Positions 62,376 through 64,000 of a stretch of 64,000 nt of DNA are shown in pieces. Under the pieces are notes generated by a model. It searched no databases. It saw only the letters and a program-made list of their open reading frames with translations, and was not told the DNA's origin. Numbering within the stretch: the stretch's first letter is position 1; every line of letters begins with the position of its first letter. Source of the DNA: Rhizobium sp. Leaf371 (lineage in GTDB: Bacteria > Pseudomonadota > Alphaproteobacteria > Rhizobiales > Rhizobiaceae); the NCBI RefSeq assembly GCF_001424045.1, contig NZ_LMQB01000023.1, positions 248,001-312,000 of the forward strand. Direction: 5' to 3'. The position numbers and the translations under genes are program-made.

Positions 62376-62578
62376 TCCACTCCGCTCGCCGGGATCCGGT
62401 CACCCGGCACCCCCCGCCGCGATGATCGCGCGGCGTCTGTCGATGTCCTCGCCCGTTCATGACGCATCAGCCATGCCCAGAGCATGCGTCACCGCGCGCG
62501 ACGACCCACCGGTAGCATTGTCAGGGATCTCGTCGAATCACGGCCCGCCCCCTCGGGCTCGAACGACATGTCGATCCG

Positions 62579-63802
62579 TCAGCGACCTGCGCGGTCGGAA
62601 GGCTCTTCCGTCGAGGCGGTTTCCGGGCGGAAAGCCTCGACGCCTGCGTCGTCCTCGCCCTTGAGCGCGGTGCGCCGGCGGGCGGGCGGGCGCTTGCGCA
62701 CGATCCGGACCTTCTTCACGCGCCGGGGATCGGCATCCAGAACCTGGAATTCGAAGCCCGGCAGCGCCTGCACGACTTCGCCGCGGGCGGGGATACGGCC
62801 GAGGGAGGCAAACACCAGCCCGCCCAGCGTATCCACTTCTTCCAGCTGCTCGCGCACGTCGAAATCGGGACCGATCGCGGCTGCGATCACCTCGAGCTCG
62901 ACGCGGGCGTCGGCCACGAAGATGTCGTCCGACGTGCGGGAGAACATGACTTCGCTGTCGTCATGCTCGTCCTCGATGTCACCAACGACCATTTCGACGA
63001 TATCTTCCAGCGAGGCGAGACCGTCGGTGCCGCCATATTCGTCGATGACGAGCGCCATCTGGATGCGCGCGGCCTGCATGCGCTGCATCAGGTCGGATGC
63101 GTGCATGGATGGCGGCACGAACAGAACCTGGCGGACGATGCCGGCCTCCTCCACCGTTTTATCGAGATCGATGCGCGCAAGGTCGATGCCGGCGCGCGGC
63201 TGGCGCTGAACCTTTTGCGGACGATCGGCCGCAATCGCCGCCACGGCCGGCGAGGCCGCCACGCGCGGCGGGCCGCGGCGGCGGGCGCGCGCCTGCTTCG
63301 TCACATAGGACAGGAGGTCGCGGATATGGACCATGCCGCGCGGATCATCCAGGCTCTCGCTGTAGACCGGCATGCGCGAGCGTCCGGACTCCTCGAAGAT
63401 GATCATCAGTTCGCCGATGGTGATGCTCTGGTCCACGGCCTCGATATCGGCACGCGGCACCATCACGTCTTCGACGCGCACTTCGCGGAAGCGCAGGATG
63501 TTGTTGAGCATGGCGCGCTCGGCCGGTGAGAAGACCTCGTCGGTGCCGGGGTCCGCCATCAGGGCGTCTGCGAGATCCTCACGGATCGTGGCGCCGTTCG
63601 GGCTGCGGAACAGGCGGGCGGCGCGGGCCCAGAAGGAGGTATGGTGCCTGTGACCTTCCGGCTTGTGCGCCTCGGGTTTCAGGGCCTCGGCGGCTTCGGC
63701 CTCATAGGCCTGCACCGCGCGACTACTGCCCGGTTCGTCCTGACTGGAGGCGTCCGCGTCGTCTTTGCCAGCCGCGGCAGGCTGTGATCTGAAGTCGCTC
63801 AT
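62579..63802 (-). CDS. CorC/HlyC-type CBS domain protein
   Basis: The 407-residue cytoplasmic protein has two CBS domains (about 100-165 with RVEDVMVPRADIEAVDQSIT, and about 215-275 with FVPPSMHASDLMQRMQAARI). A CorC_HlyC domain completes it (about 290-375; SDDIFVADARVELEVIAAAI). It lacks the N-terminal DUF21 membrane part of full MgtE/CorB exporters, so it is the CorC-type subunit, thought to act in magnesium/cobalt efflux or as a nucleotide-sensing partner. A charged low-complexity N-terminus (1-60) is unusual. It lies between ybeY and lnt. Confidence 0.88.
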   Translation of the reverse strand: MSDFRSQPAAAGKDDADASSQDEPGSSRAVQAYEAEAAEALKPEAHKPEGHRHHTSFWARAARLFRSPNGATIREDLADALMADPGTDEVFSPAERAMLNNILRFREVRVEDVMVPRADIEAVDQSITIGELMIIFEESGRSRMPVYSESLDDPRGMVHIRDLLSYVTKQARARRRGPPRVAASPAVAAIAADRPQKVQRQPRAGIDLARIDLDKTVEEAGIVRQVLFVPPSMHASDLMQRMQAARIQMALVIDEYGGTDGLASLEDIVEMVVGDIEDEHDDSEVMFSRTSDDIFVADARVELEVIAAAIGPDFDVREQLEEVDTLGGLVFASLGRIPARGEVVQALPGFEFQVLDADPRRVKKVRIVRKRPPARRRTALKGEDDAGVEAFRPETASTEEPSDRAGR

Positions 63803-63814
63803 CGTTCCAAACTG

Positions 63815-64000
63815 TCAAACGGGATCGCTGTCCCCATAGGGATCAGATATCCCAAGACCCGAGAGAATGCGAGTCTCCAGCTGTTCCATTCGCTCCGCAT
63901 CCGCCGTTTCCAGGTGGTCGTAGCCGAAGAGATGCAGGAAACCGTGTACCAGAAGATGTGTCAGGTGATCGTCGAAGGGCTTTCCCAGCTCGTCTGATTC
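63815..64000 (-). CDS. ybeY: Endoribonuclease YbeY (3' part, continues beyond the window)
   Basis: The last 61 codons of the gene, read to the stop at 63815, 12 bases before the CorC-type gene. The visible part includes HLLVHGFLHLFGYDH, the zinc-binding HxxxHxxxxxH motif of YbeY, then an acidic C-terminus ending DPYGDSDPV. YbeY matures 16S rRNA and takes part in ribosome quality control. The 5' part lies outside the window. The order ybeY, CBS protein, lnt is usual in Rhizobiaceae. Confidence 0.92.
   Translation of the reverse strand, partial: ESDELGKPFDDHLTHLLVHGFLHLFGYDHLETADAERMEQLETRILSGLGISDPYGDSDPV

Overview
The window reads as a stretch of the main chromosome of a member of the Rhizobiaceae (Alphaproteobacteria, Hyphomicrobiales), close to Rhizobium, Agrobacterium, Shinella or Ensifer; the genus cannot be fixed by eye. 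Evidence: uniformly high GC, dense short-spaced genes, and gene blocks typical of this family (rpmH-rnpA-yidC-engB near argB; trmB / metK / praR-like regulator / lnt / CBS protein / ybeY; dapD and dapE near truA-fmt-def; a FrcRBCAK sugar uptake locus). There is no prophage, insertion sequence, CRISPR array, conjugative element or origin of replication in view. It is mostly core metabolism and housekeeping.

Layout. 1-11.8 kb: a possibly structured non-coding stretch, nitronate monooxygenase, tRNA-Thr(CGT), a small DUF6894 gene, a Crp/Fnr regulator, NAD synthetase, an AI-2E family permease, an MFS exporter, fadD and pgi. 12-24 kb: an L,D-transpeptidase, fructokinase, pyrE, a VOC protein, pyrC, then the frcBCAK ABC transporter operon with the divergent ROK regulator frcR and a FucU/RbsD mutarotase; then DoxX and a proline-racemase-superfamily enzyme. 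23.5-31 kb: YkgJ cysteine-cluster protein, bifunctional PutA, YigZ, DUF1810, a 50-residue membrane protein, tRNA-Arg(ACG) and an orphan histidine kinase. 31-40 kb: a chemoreceptor, then rpmH-rnpA-yidC-engB, with msrB and an orphan anti-sigma factor before argB. 40-50 kb: HAD nucleotidase, EF-hand protein, PPOX, LOG protein, dapD, GAF histidine kinase, aldo/keto reductase, the dmeRF metal-efflux pair, dapE. 50-64 kb: truA-fmt-def, rmuC, ribokinase, nucleoside hydrolase, an Hsp20 gene with its DUF1150 partner, EamA, trmB, metK, praR, lnt, a CorC-like CBS protein and the 3' part of ybeY.

How the genes connect. The frc transporter, its kinase, fructokinase and pgi form a route from external fructose (and, by the known S. 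meliloti system, ribose or mannose) to central metabolism; the mutarotase and ribokinase fit a ribose branch, and the nucleoside hydrolase would supply ribose from nucleosides. PutA and the proline-racemase-superfamily enzyme point to proline/hydroxyproline catabolism. pyrE and pyrC serve pyrimidine synthesis, and argB, dapD and dapE serve arginine and lysine/peptidoglycan.

The most notable non-coding signals are: an RpoH-like promoter plus a ROSE-type RNA-thermometer hairpin in front of the Hsp20 gene; an attenuator-like terminator between frcB and frcC; an 8-1-8 inverted repeat in the frcB/frcR divergent region; overlapping inverted repeats immediately upstream of dmeR; and a long rpmH leader without a visible Shine-Dalgarno sequence. 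I found no wholly novel multi-gene system, and say so rather than force one.
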